Shown: positions 11,215 to 23,228, counted from the stretch's first letter. The stretch is 64,000 bases of DNA from Scalesia atractyloides (GCA_947069175.1 CAMTDV010000017.1:33551126-33615125); one strand, 5' to 3'. Made by a program: numbers and translations. Notes: generated from the letters alone by a model not told the origin.

Positions 11215-12250
11215 CATCGCACAACTTCTGGTCACGATAGCATTTTGGTTATCACTGATCGTCTTACGAAATCTGCCCGTTTCATCCAGTACGAGAAGAC
11301 TTTAAGGTTGGACGATTAGCACAAATCTATACTAACGAACTCATTTGTCGACACGGGACGCCCTGTGACATCATCTCTGGTCGCGACCGTCGCTTTACCT
11401 CACGTCTCTGGGAGACATTTTAATCCATACTCAGTACTACTCTCAATCTTAGTACCGCATTCCATCCTCAGACCGATAGTCAGACTGAGCGCACGATCTG
11501 CACCCTCGAAGACATGCTTCGGTCGTGCATTATCGATTTTGGTGGTAATTGGGATTCGCATTTACCCTTAATAGAATTTTCGTACAACAACAGTTATCAC
11601 GCTAGTATACAAATGGCACCATTTGAGGCACTATACGATAGAAAATGTCGATCGCCTATTGTTTGGCACGAGATCGGGGACGCACAGATCACCGGTCCCG
11701 AGCTAATATAAGAAACGATTGACAAAATTCTCCAGATTAGAGACAACCTCTTGAAAGCTCGTAGTCGTCAAAAGAGCTATGTCGATAAACGACGCAAGTC
11801 CCTACAGTTCGAAGTTGGAGATCACGTCCTCTTAAAGGTTTCACCTTGGGGGTGATCCGGTTCGGCAAGAAAGGGAAACTAGCGCCACGATACATAGGAC
11901 CCTTTAAGATTCAGAATTGGCAAAGTAGCTTATCAGCTCGAATTACTGGTAGAACTCATCAACATACATCCGGTTTTCCATGTCTCAAATCTCAAAAAGT
12001 GTCTAGCTGTTTGAAGATTTACAAATAAACGAGACATTGCACTCCGTGGAAAAGCCTGTAGAAATCATGGATCGACAGATCAAGAAACTTCGACGCAGTC
12101 GCATTCCCATAGTGAAAGTCAGGTGGGAAGGCAAACGCGGCGCCGAGTTCACTTGGGAACTCGAAAGTGATATGAATGCTAAGTACCTGCATCTTTTTGT
12201 CATGCCTACTACTTGAATTTCGGGACGAAATTTCCTAAAGTAGGGGAGAC
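11215..12250 (+). pseudogene. Ty3 chromovirus fragment: broken integrase C-half and chromodomain
   Basis: The segment aligns by eye with the integrase of element C from its SGHDS region (compare 47272) to its stop (48289). It shows the DFGGNW/NNSYHASIQMAPFEAL region, the FGKKGKLAPRYIGPF block (GPY/F module) and a chromodomain-like end (VKVRWEGK, FTWELESDM). Several frameshifts and stops break it (near 11340, 11710, 11850 and 11945). The polypurine tract and the LTR start follow directly at 12241-12251. Everything upstream of 11215 is missing, so this is a truncated copy. Confidence 0.82.
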
Positions 12251-12391
12251 TGTAACAACTATCGTCATATTATGGAAACTATACATATATATATATATAT
12301 ATTAGTTTATATTCTAGGGACCTGACTTTTCTACTAGTACATGACACCTTAATTCTCAAAGACGACGTTGTGTACAATTATAAATTGTTAA
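12251..12391 (+). repeat. start of the 3' LTR of the Ty3 fragment, cut by the Mutator element
   Basis: The LTR starts TGTAACAACT right after the polypurine run AGTAGGGGAGAC. After 140 bases the Mutator-type element begins. The LTR resumes at 23229 on the far side; its 3' border is not clear, as I find no GTGTGACA end before about 24.1 kb. Confidence 0.75.
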
Positions 12392-12744
12392 GAGTAAACT
12401 TTTGTTTTACTCCCTGTGGCGGTTTTCGCCCCACTCATTTTCCTCCAATAGTTTACTATGTTTTTCCATTTTGCTCCCCGCCTCTAACTCCATCCAAATT
12501 GATTGTTAAATGATAGGGTATTTTGGTAACTTGCTACATAAAAGTAAGGATATTTTTGTAATTTTACCTATGAAGATATTTTTAATTTATATATAATATA
12601 TGCATACAATATATTAAGTTGAGATGGCAAAACTACTTTCATAATATTTTCAACGACAGGATGGACTACCAACAACAAGGTGAAAACCCTACTATCTAAA
12701 GGCAACAACGGAATAACTGCTACGACCAGAGTATCAACATGGGG

Positions 12745-13219
12745 AGGTTAGGACAATGCTTAGGAAGATGGGAAGGGCTAAGGCATGTAGTCTAGATAAC
12801 ATACCAATTGAAGCGTGGTTGTGTTTGGGAGAGGAAGGAGTTCAATGGCTAACAACCATATTCAACCTTATTTTCAAGTCTGGAAAAATGACAGATTAAT
12901 GGAGGCGTAGAGTTGTAGTGCCCTTGTATAAGAACAAAGGGGATGCCCAATGTTGTGAGAACTACAGAGGAATTAAGCTGCTAAGTCATACTATGAAGTT
13001 ATGGGAGAGGATAACTGAGACTAAAATTAGAAGAGAAACCCAAGTCACGGTAAACCAATTTGGTTTTATGCCAGGGAGTCAACTACGGAAGCGCTATACA
13101 TTCTGAGGAGAATGATGGAAAAGTATAGGGAGAAGAAACGAGAGCTGCATATGGTGTTCATTGACCTAGAAAAAGCATATGACAGTGTGCCACATGGCTT
13201 GATTTGGGATAGTTTGGAC
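12745..13219 (+). pseudogene. RTE reverse transcriptase, left part
   Basis: Reading in plus frames gives the N-terminal palm and fingers of a non-LTR reverse transcriptase. MLRKMGRAKA, PIEAW, YKNKGD, NYRGI and the active-site block VFIDLEKAYDSVPHG are in order. There is a stop near 12898 and a one-base shift near 13104. The frame is cut at 13220 by an LTR starting TGTAACAACC. Confidence 0.85.
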
Positions 13220-13619
13220 TGTAACAACCTGACATTTCAGATATCTCCGTTTTACCATTTATTTCATTTGTAACCACTTGTCCTCTGAGATTCCAATGTA
13301 ATGAGGGTTAACGTTATGCAAAATACATTTTCATCACACGCAGTTACGCAATCAAAACACTTAACACTCGAACGCTCATCGCATTGCAAACTAAACGTAG
13401 ATATTAATGATGGTTATGTAATGATGTGTGTTTATGTGTATACATGTTTTATATATTTTATGCTCGCTCAAACGCTCGCTCGCTTAACTAGATTTATCGC
13501 ACTAATACGCAAAAACAACACTTAACGCCTCGCTAGAACGCTTAACGCACTTAAAAAACTAACTAATACGAACGAAAACACCAAACGAATAGCCAACACA
13601 TGGATTGGAAACAATTCAC

Positions 13620-13690
13620 ACGAATCTGGTCAACTCGCACGAATCTAGTCAACTCGTACGAATTGCTCAATTCGTACGAATTGCCACTAA
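13620..13690. promoter_or_regulatory. palindrome cluster upstream of the family-E TATA box
   Basis: Three palindromic units centred at about 13638, 13657 and 13675 (TCGCACGA, TCGTACGA, TTCGTACGAA) lie 18-19 bp apart. The last extends to the perfect 14-mer AATTCGTACGAATT at 13669-13682. They end 28 bases before TATAAATA (13710). More copies of the motif lie at 14171-14240, 14385-14455 and 20755-20800. Confidence 0.75.
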
Positions 13691-14759
13691 ACTCACCAAC
13701 CTCCTCTCCTATAAATACCACACTCTCCTTTGCTACCACTTCGCACAGAACCTCTTCTACTCGTATTTCTATGTTTTCCAAGTAAGTAACAATTCGTTTT
13801 GCACGAACCACAAAGATTTCTACAATGATTTGCATAAGATTATCTTCTATTTCATCTAAAACTCCTTTTGTTTATGAAAACCTTCATCTTTTTACATATT
13901 TATGCTTTTACCTTGGATTCACACTTCAACGAGTATATTGGGCTTAGTTTTGACTTCCCAAGTTAGAAATCTTTTTATTACAACTCACCAAGTGTGTAAT
14001 CCCAAGATAACTGTTTTAAACTTGATTTTTACACTAAAACGGACTAAAGTCGACATATGTTTCGTTCACTAGATAATGGGATGAAACGGTGTCAAAACCT
14101 GCCTGAAATAGACTTGAAATCACATCTGTTTCAAGCAAAAACTCAGTTCCGGATGCACGAAGACGCAAGACAGTCAACTAGTGCGAATTGGACTGGCTCG
14201 CACGAACTGAACAGTTCGTACGAACTTGTCCAAGTTTCCACAAGTGACTAACTCGCTCCAAAGACCTCCCCGACTCTAGTTTTGATCAGTAGCTTGAGGA
14301 TGGAGGGATAAACACTCGATTTCCCGAAGAATGACGCGAAAAACACTCGATTTTGGACACGAAACAGGTCACTTCACACAAGCCTCAACTCGTACGAATT
14401 AATTTGTACGAACTAGACCAGTTCGTACAAAGCGCGATTTGCACGAACTGACCTGTTCCCCACACGACGTTCTGTTTCGACTGTTTCAACACTAAGGAAG
14501 ACTAATGCACTTCTGTTCCCGCTTGCAGGCTGATCCGGCGCTCTCCTCACTCCATCTCACTCGTGCTTAACTGTTTAAGCACTCATTGTGAGTATACTTG
14601 ACCCCTTTTCGCTTTAACACACTTTTGGGTGTTACATACGTTCTCTATAACAAAATACAACACACGACACTTAAAAGGCTTTAAATGCAACTCGCATGCT
14701 ATACGTGAAAAACTGAATTCTTATATGCTACGTTTATGCTTGATTACTTGCATACCACC

Positions 14760-15159
14760 AACTATGCTGACATCATCTTGACAATGACATCTAACAATAA
14801 TAACAAACTCTAACCACTGCCTAACCTAAACACTGACAGTGGATATAAGCATTGATGGCAAAGCACTGGTGATCCTATCCTCTGATAAGCTTAAAACTCT
14901 GATGAAGCATTAGCAGATGTTCTTCAAAGGATGATCAGACCTTTGACTTGAAGCAGACCTTTGACCTATCAGAGGTTTGGTGATTCAGCAGACTTTATAA
15001 CTGGCAGAGCTTTGGCATAAGGCAGTTGTTAGAACTATCAGCGGTTTGGTAGCTGGTCCTCAGGAAGAGTGACTCTAAACTCTGTTTATTTTGGATCATA
15101 TATAGCAGACCTGTTTTGGCTTTCTATCATCTGTTCTTTTGTAGGGTTCAATCCCAACA
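14760..15159 (-). repeat. 3' LTR of the Sirevirus-like element, outer part missing
   Basis: About 400 bp match 20286-20701, with a 16-bp length difference near 14950. The outer part of the LTR is absent. The junction at 14757-14760 falls in the shared string actatgctgacatc, preceded by family-E LTR sequence, so a deletion after insertion removed the LTR end and its target duplication. Confidence 0.85.
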
Positions 15160-15195
15160 ATCTCCCCCTAGAACAGATGATGCCAAAACTCTTCT

Positions 15196-18100
15196 TTATT
15201 CATGATCTTTATGTCTCATTAGTTTTTCCCTGATTTGTTCTTTGAATAGCGATTCAAAGTTCAAGGAATCTTCATCATCCTCATCCCTGCACAGTTGTAG
15301 TTCCAAAAGATCTTGAAGGTCAGCTACACCCAGGCTTAGTGCATCCTTCCTTGATATACTCACAACTTTCCCATTGGACCTGAGCAGAGTCAATACATGG
15401 GTCTATTTATCAGAGAGCCACTTTAGTATTTTTGAGTTCAATGGGTTTCTTGGGAGAGGAGTTATTTGTGATGAGAGTTGAAAAGGTGAATTTCTTGAAA
15501 GCCTTTGAAAAAGATCTTCAGATTCAGCTTGAGGCTTCAATGGTTCTTTATTCAAGTCAGGCAAAGGTTCCTTTGTGATAGCCTGCTTACTTTTGTTAGT
15601 ATCCCTTTGCTGATCTTGCTTATCCATCTGCAGCTGCCTCTTCCTTTGGTTGAGGGCTTGAATGGTTCTTTCTAAGACCAGATCTGCACTGAGGTTCTTA
15701 ACATCTTTCCAATCTGGTGCATTCTGTCTTATTTGAGGGTCTTTCTTCATCCTACCAATTCTATCTGCTTCTTGTTTGAGAGCTTGGATGGACCACTCTT
15801 TGAACTGGTTCTCCTCAGCTTGATAGGGTTTTTCTTTCATGATAAATCTGATGAGGTTTACCCTTAGCTTCTTTTGGAGAATCCACAGTCATTTTCTCAT
15901 TAAGCTCTTTTGCATACCCTTCAAATTTCTTAACTTTGCTTAGCTCATGCTGCTCCAATCTTGTTAAACATGTATTACCTTTCCCTTTGCTTTCTTCTTT
16001 TGCTATGTTTTTGGCTTGTCTAGCCTTCAGTTTTAGACAATCCTCAATAGTTTTGGGATTTCTATAACCATGAAGAGATGGGAAGGTTCTTTTGGATGGA
16101 TCAGCTTCTGTATAGAATTGTAGCATTTCTCCTTTTACTGCAGCCAGCTCTAAAGGATATGATGTTTCCATAGGAATATTTCTTTTTGGATTTTGACCTT
16201 TGAGGGACTCAGCAAAGCTGATTTGTAGTGATGATGAATGGGTGATAACTGGTTTTGGATTTGTTTGAATAACAAGTGAAGATGGTATGTCATCATTATT
16301 CACTGTAGCCATTCTTCTTCTTTTTCTAGTATAAACCAGCTTTGGTGCAGGGGCATTTGTGCAAACCACTGCTGTCGTAACATCTGCTGTACTTTTAGTA
16401 GTATCAACATCTGCTACTGTGACAGGTGGTTGCTGAGATGAGGCAGGCAATAAAATTGAACTGTCAGTGGTTTTGGGACCAGGTATCCTTTAGCTCCTTC
16501 TCTTTTATCCTGACATGACTTTGAACGATCCTCATTTGTGTATCTTCATCATCTGCTTGAATTTTAGGGTTTCATCACCTCCCTTTTCCTTTTCTTTGAC
16601 AGATGTTTTAGCAGAAGTTACTGAGAGATTTTCCTCAGAGTCATATTTCTCCCCTTTTTGGCATCATCGACTCTTTCGAAGATAGGTGCAGGGGTAGTGT
16701 CAGGAATGAGAATTTTCTTGATCACTTTAAGCTCTTCCTGTGTGTTTTTATACCTTGCTTCAACTTCTTCTTTGAATGTCTGAACTTTTGAATTATATAA
16801 CCGATTAGCATGCTGATAGTGTTGTTGAAGCAAATGATACACTTGTTTTTCAATTCTGGTGGCTTGAGCAGAGGATTGGGCAGTGTTTTGAGATTTTGCA
16901 GAATGTAACATCTGTTTCAGCACATTTTTGATATCTCCTACTAATGTTTCAATCCTTGTGACTTTGTCTGTCAATTCCTTATGTTTTAGCCCATCTCCTA
17001 ACTTAATAGGATCATCTAAGCTCCTACCAGAGGTGGTAGTTGTATCTAAGATATCATGAACAAGTGATTTATCACTTGCTTCAACCATAGATGCCACTTT
17101 TCTTGGTACTGGGGTCTTCTCACTGGAGCAGAGGTTACCTTGGTAGCCTCAACAGTGGTTGCCTTCAAAGGAGACTTATATATGAAACTACTGTCCAGAT
17201 GTAAATCAATGGATTCAACATCTGTAGTAGCTGCTCCAATTGAACTATAAATAAGGATTTCGTGAAATCCAAGTGATGTAGCCTCCTCAACTGTTTGTGG
17301 GATAACCATTTGACTTTTATCAGACACAACCATTGTGGAAGTTTTGCTCTCTGTAATGTATTGGTGAGAGTGGCCTTTTGTGACTGATTATCAAAGGTCT
17401 CAAACAGTGATGTGGTGGTTGTTTTGATTTGAAATGTGGAGAGTGGTGTGGAAGGCAGGTTTGTCCTGGGAGATGGACATTTTAACATACTCTCAAATGA
17501 GGGTGATGTTATCAGTTGTGGAATTCCTGTGCTTACAACATGTTCCTTTTGTGAGGAATCATGAGGAGTTATGGTTTTGGGTGGAGATCTTTCTACCATC
17601 TGCTGTGAGAAAGTAGCAGCAGTGGTTACATGTGACTTTTGTGTTGTCACTGGATTAACTTCTGGGATCTCATCTTCCAGAAGGTCCTTTTTGATAGGTT
17701 TGGTGGGTTTTGAAGGTTACTTTTTGGTCTTTTTAGAGGTTTTTGGTGTGGGTTGCACAACAGTGGTTTTGCTGTTGTGGTCACAAAGAGCAATGGACTC
17801 AGCAGCTGAAGTCTGAGGAGCAAATGTGGAGTCATCTAAATTTTTCTCAAACTCCCCTGCTTGTGTTTTTGAAACTTTTGACTCTTTGGCCATAAGGCGA
17901 GTATATGTTTCAGATGATAAACTGTTTATTTGAAAAGGTACACCTTGAACAAGAGCATGTGCACTCTCTTTTAGTATTTTCTGTTTTAAATAATAACTTA
18001 GGAATCTAGGAAATAGCAGAAAAGAATTTTCCCTTTTGTTTTTTTCATATTTTCTAGATTTGTTACAAAATCATAAAATAATACTTGAGATAATTATAAT

Positions 18101-18646
18101 CAGTTTTAGACATAATAGCATACCCCAAGTATTGAATTTTCAATGGTATTTCATCAAAACCAGTTGTTTTATTTGATACACAAGTGAGCAGGGTATGAAA
18201 CAAAAATTTCATAGGAGATGTGAATTTTCCCTTTTTCATAGTTACTTTTGATAAATCTCTTGTATACCCTCTGTTTTTCAAATCGAATTGATACTCACTT
18301 TTAGGGAAAGAAATTTTACTAACGAGATCATTTTTCTGAAAGACTTCTGAAATAGTTTGTGGGGTTATTGCGACCAAACCCCTCCCATTCTTGATGTGAT
18401 TGCCCAAGCCTTCTTGTTCTGGTTCTCAAAATCGGCATTTGACCAAAAATCTCGAAGGGCATCTGGGTAGATTGGTGCGTTACAGGTTAACAGAGTCTTG
18501 TACTTTGAGGAAGACAAGATATCAATGATTTCATGAAACTCTGTAGTCTTCTTTGTCTTCTCAAGAGTACAGAGGTAATTATGTGGATTTTTGATGTTGA
18601 GAATGTGTTTTGGTGGTTCCTGTGTTGATTTTGCTTTGGGTGCCAT
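15196..18646 (-). pseudogene. post-pol (envelope-like) ORF of the Sirevirus-like element, broken
   Basis: Pieces of one long protein are read in three minus frames: 18646-18365 (MAPKAKSTQEPPKH, then NYLCTLEKTKKTTEFHEIIDIL), 18407-18063, 17650-17165, 17333-17046, 17097-16618, 16450-15815, 15840-15403 and 15393-15196. The N-part looks globular, the middle is Ser/Thr/Pro-rich, and the C-part (RKRRRM, long Lys/Glu/Gln runs) is basic and probably coiled-coil. The position between RNase H and the polypurine tract is that of a Sirevirus envelope-like ORF. I do not recognise a domain and no membrane helix is evident, so the function is unknown. Confidence 0.6.
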
Positions 18647-19059
18647 GATTATCAGAGGAAATAGTTTTGAGAAATTTTGAAATGGCACAGTAGAAGTGAA
18701 AACTCTGTTTGTGGATGAAATAGGGTTTTCGAAAAGTGATGATGACGTGGCATCTGACGCAATGACTGTCGAATAACATCTGTCCACGTGTAACCTCTGA
18801 TTGACAATGGAAGACAGTTGTTTGTCTAACCACTGACATAGTAAACTATTAGTGGCTGTGACTAAATGTTAACACTATCAGAGGTTCCACATCAGTGGAT
18901 AGCCTTTTCTAAACAGCAGTGTTTTTAAACTATCAGAGCTTTGAACAGACTTTAAGGATATATGAAAAATTCAATTTTAAGCTATTTTTAAAAGAGGATT
19001 TTTGGATTTTCCGAAACATTTTGATGCTTTTACACATGAATTACATGAAAAACTTGTTT

Positions 19060-19229
19060 TTAATTCATGTTTAGCATTCCAAGCCAAGATATCAACCTAT
19101 CAAATGTGGAAGCATCGAGTGCCTTTGTCAACACATCTGCTAGTTGATCTCTGGTGTGGACATGTTGAAAAGAAATCAACCTTTTTCGTAGCAATCCCTC
19201 ACAAAGTGATGTCTGATGTCAATATGTTT
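19060..19229 (-). pseudogene. C-terminal remnant of copia RNase H
   Basis: Minus-strand reading gives KHIDIRHHFVRDCYEK, then a one-base shift, then VHTRDQLADVLTKALD, TFDRL and a stop at 19062-19060. This is the well-known end of copia pol. It marks the pol end and shows that the following frame is a post-pol ORF. Confidence 0.88.
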
Positions 19230-19969
19230 GATAAAAAATTTTATTATTTGCATGGTTAGTTTTGACAGACCTTTTCAAATGTCCTTCTGGGATTTTTCAA
19301 TGACATAAGTTTTTAAACTTTATCAGTCAAAGCTTCATTCACATGCTAGTCCTTGTGTACAAACACTTTACAAACCTTGGCAGAGGTTCAATATCCCAGA
19401 TGGTACAAACTATTTTGTCTGTAGGAGCAGGTTGTCTAGGACATTTAAATCTGATTTGAACTAGTCATCATTCAGAGTCCTCTTGATTCACTATCAGAGA
19501 AAGTATATTCCCTTTCTAAAAATAGGGTTCTATTTCACGCAGGTACTTAAGTTTTGTCTATCAAAAACAAGCAAAACTCAAGGTGTATTATTCTCCAAAA
19601 AAAATCAGAGGAGGAATAAAAGACCTGATATAAGCATGAAATTTCTACTATAAAATTCGTAGAAAATTTCGTGATACGTGAATCAATTAGGTCTGATAGA
19701 TTTCTAGCAATACTTTTGAGAAATTTATGAATTAAGAGTTCATCTCAGTCATTTTTATGAGACTGATATGGATCCTCTTCATCAATTAGCCCCGAAATCA
19801 ACATAGACTCCAACACAAACAGTAAAACCACATGAATCGTGAATTTCCACACAATTCCGACTCCGTTATCAACAATTAAGAATAGCACAATATCAATGAG
19901 ATTGAGTTGATCCTTTTAGGTCAAATTGACGGTTAGATCAATTTGACTGACCAAAGCTCTAATACCAAT

Positions 19970-20701
19970 TGTTAGGATCTGAGTTTGGATTGATTGTATT
20001 GTTTTAACCAAATTGATAACAAAATGATAAATCATGAAGAACTTTGCAGCGGAAGAACAGTTAAAACTTTATAACACAATCAACGAGAGAATAGTTTTCA
20101 TCATAACATGTTTTCATTACTCAAAATATTGAAATCATTACCATGTAATTACATGAATGAATCACTAAACTCCCCCTCAGACCGAGCTACACACTAAAAG
20201 ACTGTACAGAAAGTGCAAGTGTGAAAAGCTAAATAGAACAGTACAGACACTGTCTATATATAGTACAATCCTAACCACTGACCGACTATGCTGACATCAT
20301 CTTGACAATGACATCTAACAATAATAACAAACTCTAACCACTGCCTAACCTAAACACTGATAGTGGATATAAGCATTGATGGCAAAGCACTGGTGATCTT
20401 ATCCTATGATAAGCTTAAAACTCTGATGAAGCATTAGCAGATGTTCTTCAAAGGATGATCAGACCTTTGACTTCCAGCAGACCCTTGACTTGAAGCAGAC
20501 CTGTGACCTATCAGAGGTTTGGTGATTCAGCAGACTTTATAACTGGCAGAGCTTTGGCATAAGGCAGTTGTTAGAACTATCAGCGATTTGGTAGCTGGTC
20601 CTTAGGAAGAGTGATTCTAAACTCTGTTTATTTTGGATCATATATAGCATACCTGTTTTGGCTTTCTATCATCTGTTCTTTTGTAGGGTTCAATCCTGAC
20701 A
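19970..20701 (-). repeat. 5' LTR of the Sirevirus-like element (732 bp)
   Basis: On the minus strand it starts TGTCAGGATTG (20701) and ends GATCCTAACA (19970), directly before the Met-tRNA primer site. Bases 20286-20701 match the truncated partner LTR at 14760-15159 closely, which proves the pair. Confidence 0.88.
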
Positions 20702-20828
20702 ACAATTCATACAAAGTGAGCCCCCCTCGCACGAGGAGGATCACCTTGTACGAAGAGGGCAATTCGTACGAAGCAAATCGACTCGTATGAGTTGAGCAGT
20801 AGGGGATACTGATTTTTCCTTGCGGATA

Positions 20829-21697
20829 TAGGACTCCACCAAGGGTTTGCATTGAGTCTGTTTCTCTTCGCAGACGTCTTGGATGAGTTGTTAAAGTCGT
20901 TGCAGGAGCCGATTCTGTGGTGCATGCTCTTTGCAGATGATATTCTGTTAGTTGCGGAGACTAAACAACGCCTGAATGAGAGGTTAGAAGAGTGGCATTA
21001 TGATTTAGAAGGGAAAGGTTTAAGGATTAGTCACTCAAAGACCGAGTACCTGTATTGTTATTTCAGTGGGACAGTCGACCACGAGGATATTCAGATCACC
21101 ATCAATTGTCAAACGGTGCCACAGGTTACTAGGTTTAAATATTTAGGATCATTTGTACAATAAGACGGGGAGATAGATAGTGACGTTGCCCATTGTATCC
21201 AAGCTGGCTGGTGTAAGTGGAGAGCAGTCGCTGGGGTATTGTGTGACAGGAGGTTCCTAACTAAAATAAAGGGAAAATTCTATAAGGTTGCAGTTAGACC
21301 TGCTATGTTGTATGGAACAGATTGTTGGGCTATTAAAAAGATGCATGCGCGTAAGATGGAGATAGCAGAGATGAGGATGTTGTGGTTGATGTATGGGCAC
21401 ACAAAGTTAGACCGTATGAGAAATGAGGTTATAAGGGAAAGGCTAGGGGTGGCTAGTATATCGAGTAAGATTAAGGAAAGGAGATTGAGATGGTTTGGGT
21501 ATGTGAAGAGGAGGCCGATGACGACATCAGTTAGAGTAGTGGACGCCCTTTGTGTGGAAGATAAGATGAGTAGAGGAAGGCTCAAATTAACTTGGGATGA
21601 GCGGATTAAACAAGATTTCCTAGAGTTGCACCTTTCTAAGGACATGGTCCAGGGTAGGAGTTCTTGGAGACGTAGGATTAAGGTTAAGGATTTTTAG
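20829..21697 (+). pseudogene. RTE reverse transcriptase, right part and C-terminus
   Basis: GLHQG, then LFADVLDELLKSLQE, CMLFADDILLVAET (active site FADD) and KTEYLYC, then after an in-frame stop at about 21162 the C-terminal region with MLYGTDCWAIKK, RMLWLMYGHT, LRWFGYVKRRP and SWRRRIK. This is the standard order in plant RTE elements. By comparison with the family, about 40-45 codons between WDSL (ending 13218) and GLHQG are missing. Confidence 0.88.
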
Positions 21698-22087
21698 GAG
21701 AGGGTACTGAAGTGGGTATGTGTGTGTGTGTTTTTCGGTTGAGCTTTTTTGGTTAGGGGTTAATATTTCCTACTTTTTAGGTGGACTTTACATTGTGATT
21801 TTTATCATGTGTGTATGTATTTGTTGCTCTAGGGTGTTACATGTTTTATTATGCTATGGTACTCTATTACCACGTATTTATGACCGGTAGATTTATATCA
21901 CTAAATGTCTAGTTCCGATTGTTTGCATACAGTTTGGTTTCGAGCCAGGGGTCTTTTTAGAAGCAGCCTCTCTATCCATATGCATAGAGGTAAGGGTTGT
22001 CTATATCTCACCCTCCCCAGACCCCACCAATAAGCTATTGGTGGGATTTACTAGGTATGGTTGTTGTTGTATATGCATACAATATAT

Positions 22088-22192
22088 ACCACAACACATA
22101 GATACATACATACATACACACACACACACATATACATACACACATACATACATACATACATACATACATACATACATACATACACTCTCATC
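22088..22192 (+). repeat. CATA/TACA microsatellite in the MULE interior
   Basis: A run of TACA units with a short CA tract, ending at ctctcatctc. It makes the repetitive peptides seen on both strands and should not be taken as coding. Confidence 0.9.
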
Positions 22193-23228
22193 TCTCTTCT
22201 TAATCACCAGCCACCACCAACAACCACCATCCCGACCAACTTAACACCGCCAACAAGCACCGTCAGCACTATCACTACACACCACATTGACCATCGCCAA
22301 CGACCCTCACAATGACATCTTCGTCTGAAACCATAACCGCCAAATCTTTATCACACCCTAGTCATGGATGTGGAGGTTTCATCTTTGAAAAAGAGCGATA
22401 ATCGTGGATACAAAACTCAAAACCACCAAAATCACCACCATTCCCGTCATGGTCCATCACCACAGCCTAGGTTTTGCCCCCGCCACCACCCCCGTTAGAT
22501 CTGAACAATTCTAGAAAGATCCGCGGTTGGAAACCCTAGCCGCCGCTAGGTGTCGTCGAAACACAAGAATAATGGTGGTTAACCTTGGCAGTTTTGAGTT
22601 TAGATCTAGTTTCAAGTTAGGAGTGGCTAGGGTTCTGGTTTAAATGACGGCTAGGGTTAGCCATTTGCAGGTGCGACTGGGTTATGTAGACACCATCAGA
22701 TATGAACGCATGTTTGAAAGATCTTGGGCATGTTTGGAAAATGAATGTGAAGAAAAGGATTTCGTTGGAGTCTTTTTTTGTGGGCTGGTGTTTGTGGTTT
22801 GTTCTTACAATTTGTTATACAGATGATGATGAAAGCTGAATGAAAAACAAAAATGTTGGTGTTGATGTCGGGTGGTGACACCGGGGTGGTGGGTAGCCGT
22901 GGTGTGAGGTGGTGGGTGGTGGTATAGAAGAGAGAGGGTAATCTTGTAGAGAGAGAAAGAGGGAGTAAAGATTGTACTTGTTATGTGTGTATATATATAT
23001 ATTAATAATTTACTTTTATAAATTACCAAAGTACTCTTATTTTATACTTGAAATTACCAAATACCCTTTCAGTTAACATACAATATGGATGGAGCTAAGA
23101 CCATGGAGCAAACTGGCAAAAAAAAAAAACGAAACATCAGGCAGTAAATGGCTATTTCAAAGGATTGGGGCAAAACCGTTAAAAGACTAAACCATAGGGA
23201 GCAAAACGAAAGTTTACTCAATTGTTAA

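Larger units (their letters stand above)
14760..20701 (-). mobile_element. Sirevirus-like copia remnant, gag-pol mostly deleted
   Basis: On the minus strand the order is 5' LTR (20701-19970), primer site (about 19967-19955, TGGTATTAGAGC), and a leader. Then come only the last part of RNase H (19229-19060), a long broken post-pol frame (18646-15196), the polypurine run TAGGGGGAGATTG just before 15159, and a truncated 3' LTR (15159-14760). Sireviruses are copia elements with an extra envelope-like ORF after pol, which fits this order. Gag, protease, integrase and reverse transcriptase are absent, so the element has a large internal deletion. Confidence 0.8.
13220..20828 (+). mobile_element. Ty3 LTR fragment (family E) inserted in the LINE
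   Basis: The LTR starts TGTAACAACC at 13220. It has a TATAAATA box at 13710-13717, the downstream blocks gtgagtatacttg (14588) and ttttgggtgtta (14624), and the ctatacgtgaaa block (14700), all in the same order as in the LTR of element C. At 14759 it is cut by the Sirevirus-like element. About 127 bp of related sequence resume at 20702 with the same TTCGTACGAA palindromes, then the LINE returns. No coding region is left. The right end and part of the LINE appear deleted, so no target duplication can be found. Confidence 0.7.
12615..22069 (+). mobile_element. RTE-clade LINE, truncated and split by LTR elements
   Basis: An 18-bp duplication tatatgcatacaatatat flanks it (12597-12614 and 22070-22087). 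The left part codes reverse transcriptase motifs (YKNKGD, NYRGIKLLSH, FIDLEKAYDSVPHGL) from about 12745 to 13219. The right part resumes at 20829 with GLHQG, then CMLFADDILLV (the FADD active site) and the C-terminal region to about 21697. The 3' untranslated part ends with GGTGGGATTTACTAGGTATG and a TTG-rich tail, typical of plant RTE elements. An in-frame stop (TAA at about 12898) and frameshifts make it dead. The 5' end lacks an endonuclease domain, so it was probably 5'-truncated at insertion. Confidence 0.88.
12392..23219. mobile_element. Mutator-type element (MULE) split by a nested LINE
   Basis: The ends are inverted copies starting GAGTAAACTT and resembling the ends of the small element at 38000-38278. 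A perfect 9-bp duplication aattgttaa lies at 12383-12391 and 23220-23228, the Mutator signature. Without the nested LINE and its duplication the element is about 1.35 kb (12392-12614 plus 22088-23219). Its interior has a CATA microsatellite and a more GC-rich stretch (22200-22860) with gene-like composition, possibly captured host DNA. No transposase was seen, so it is non-autonomous. Confidence 0.9.

Noticed and set aside
22001..22315. Open frames of repetitive Tyr/Thr/His or Val/Cys/Met peptides
   Set aside because: They are translations of the CATA/TACA microsatellite on both strands.
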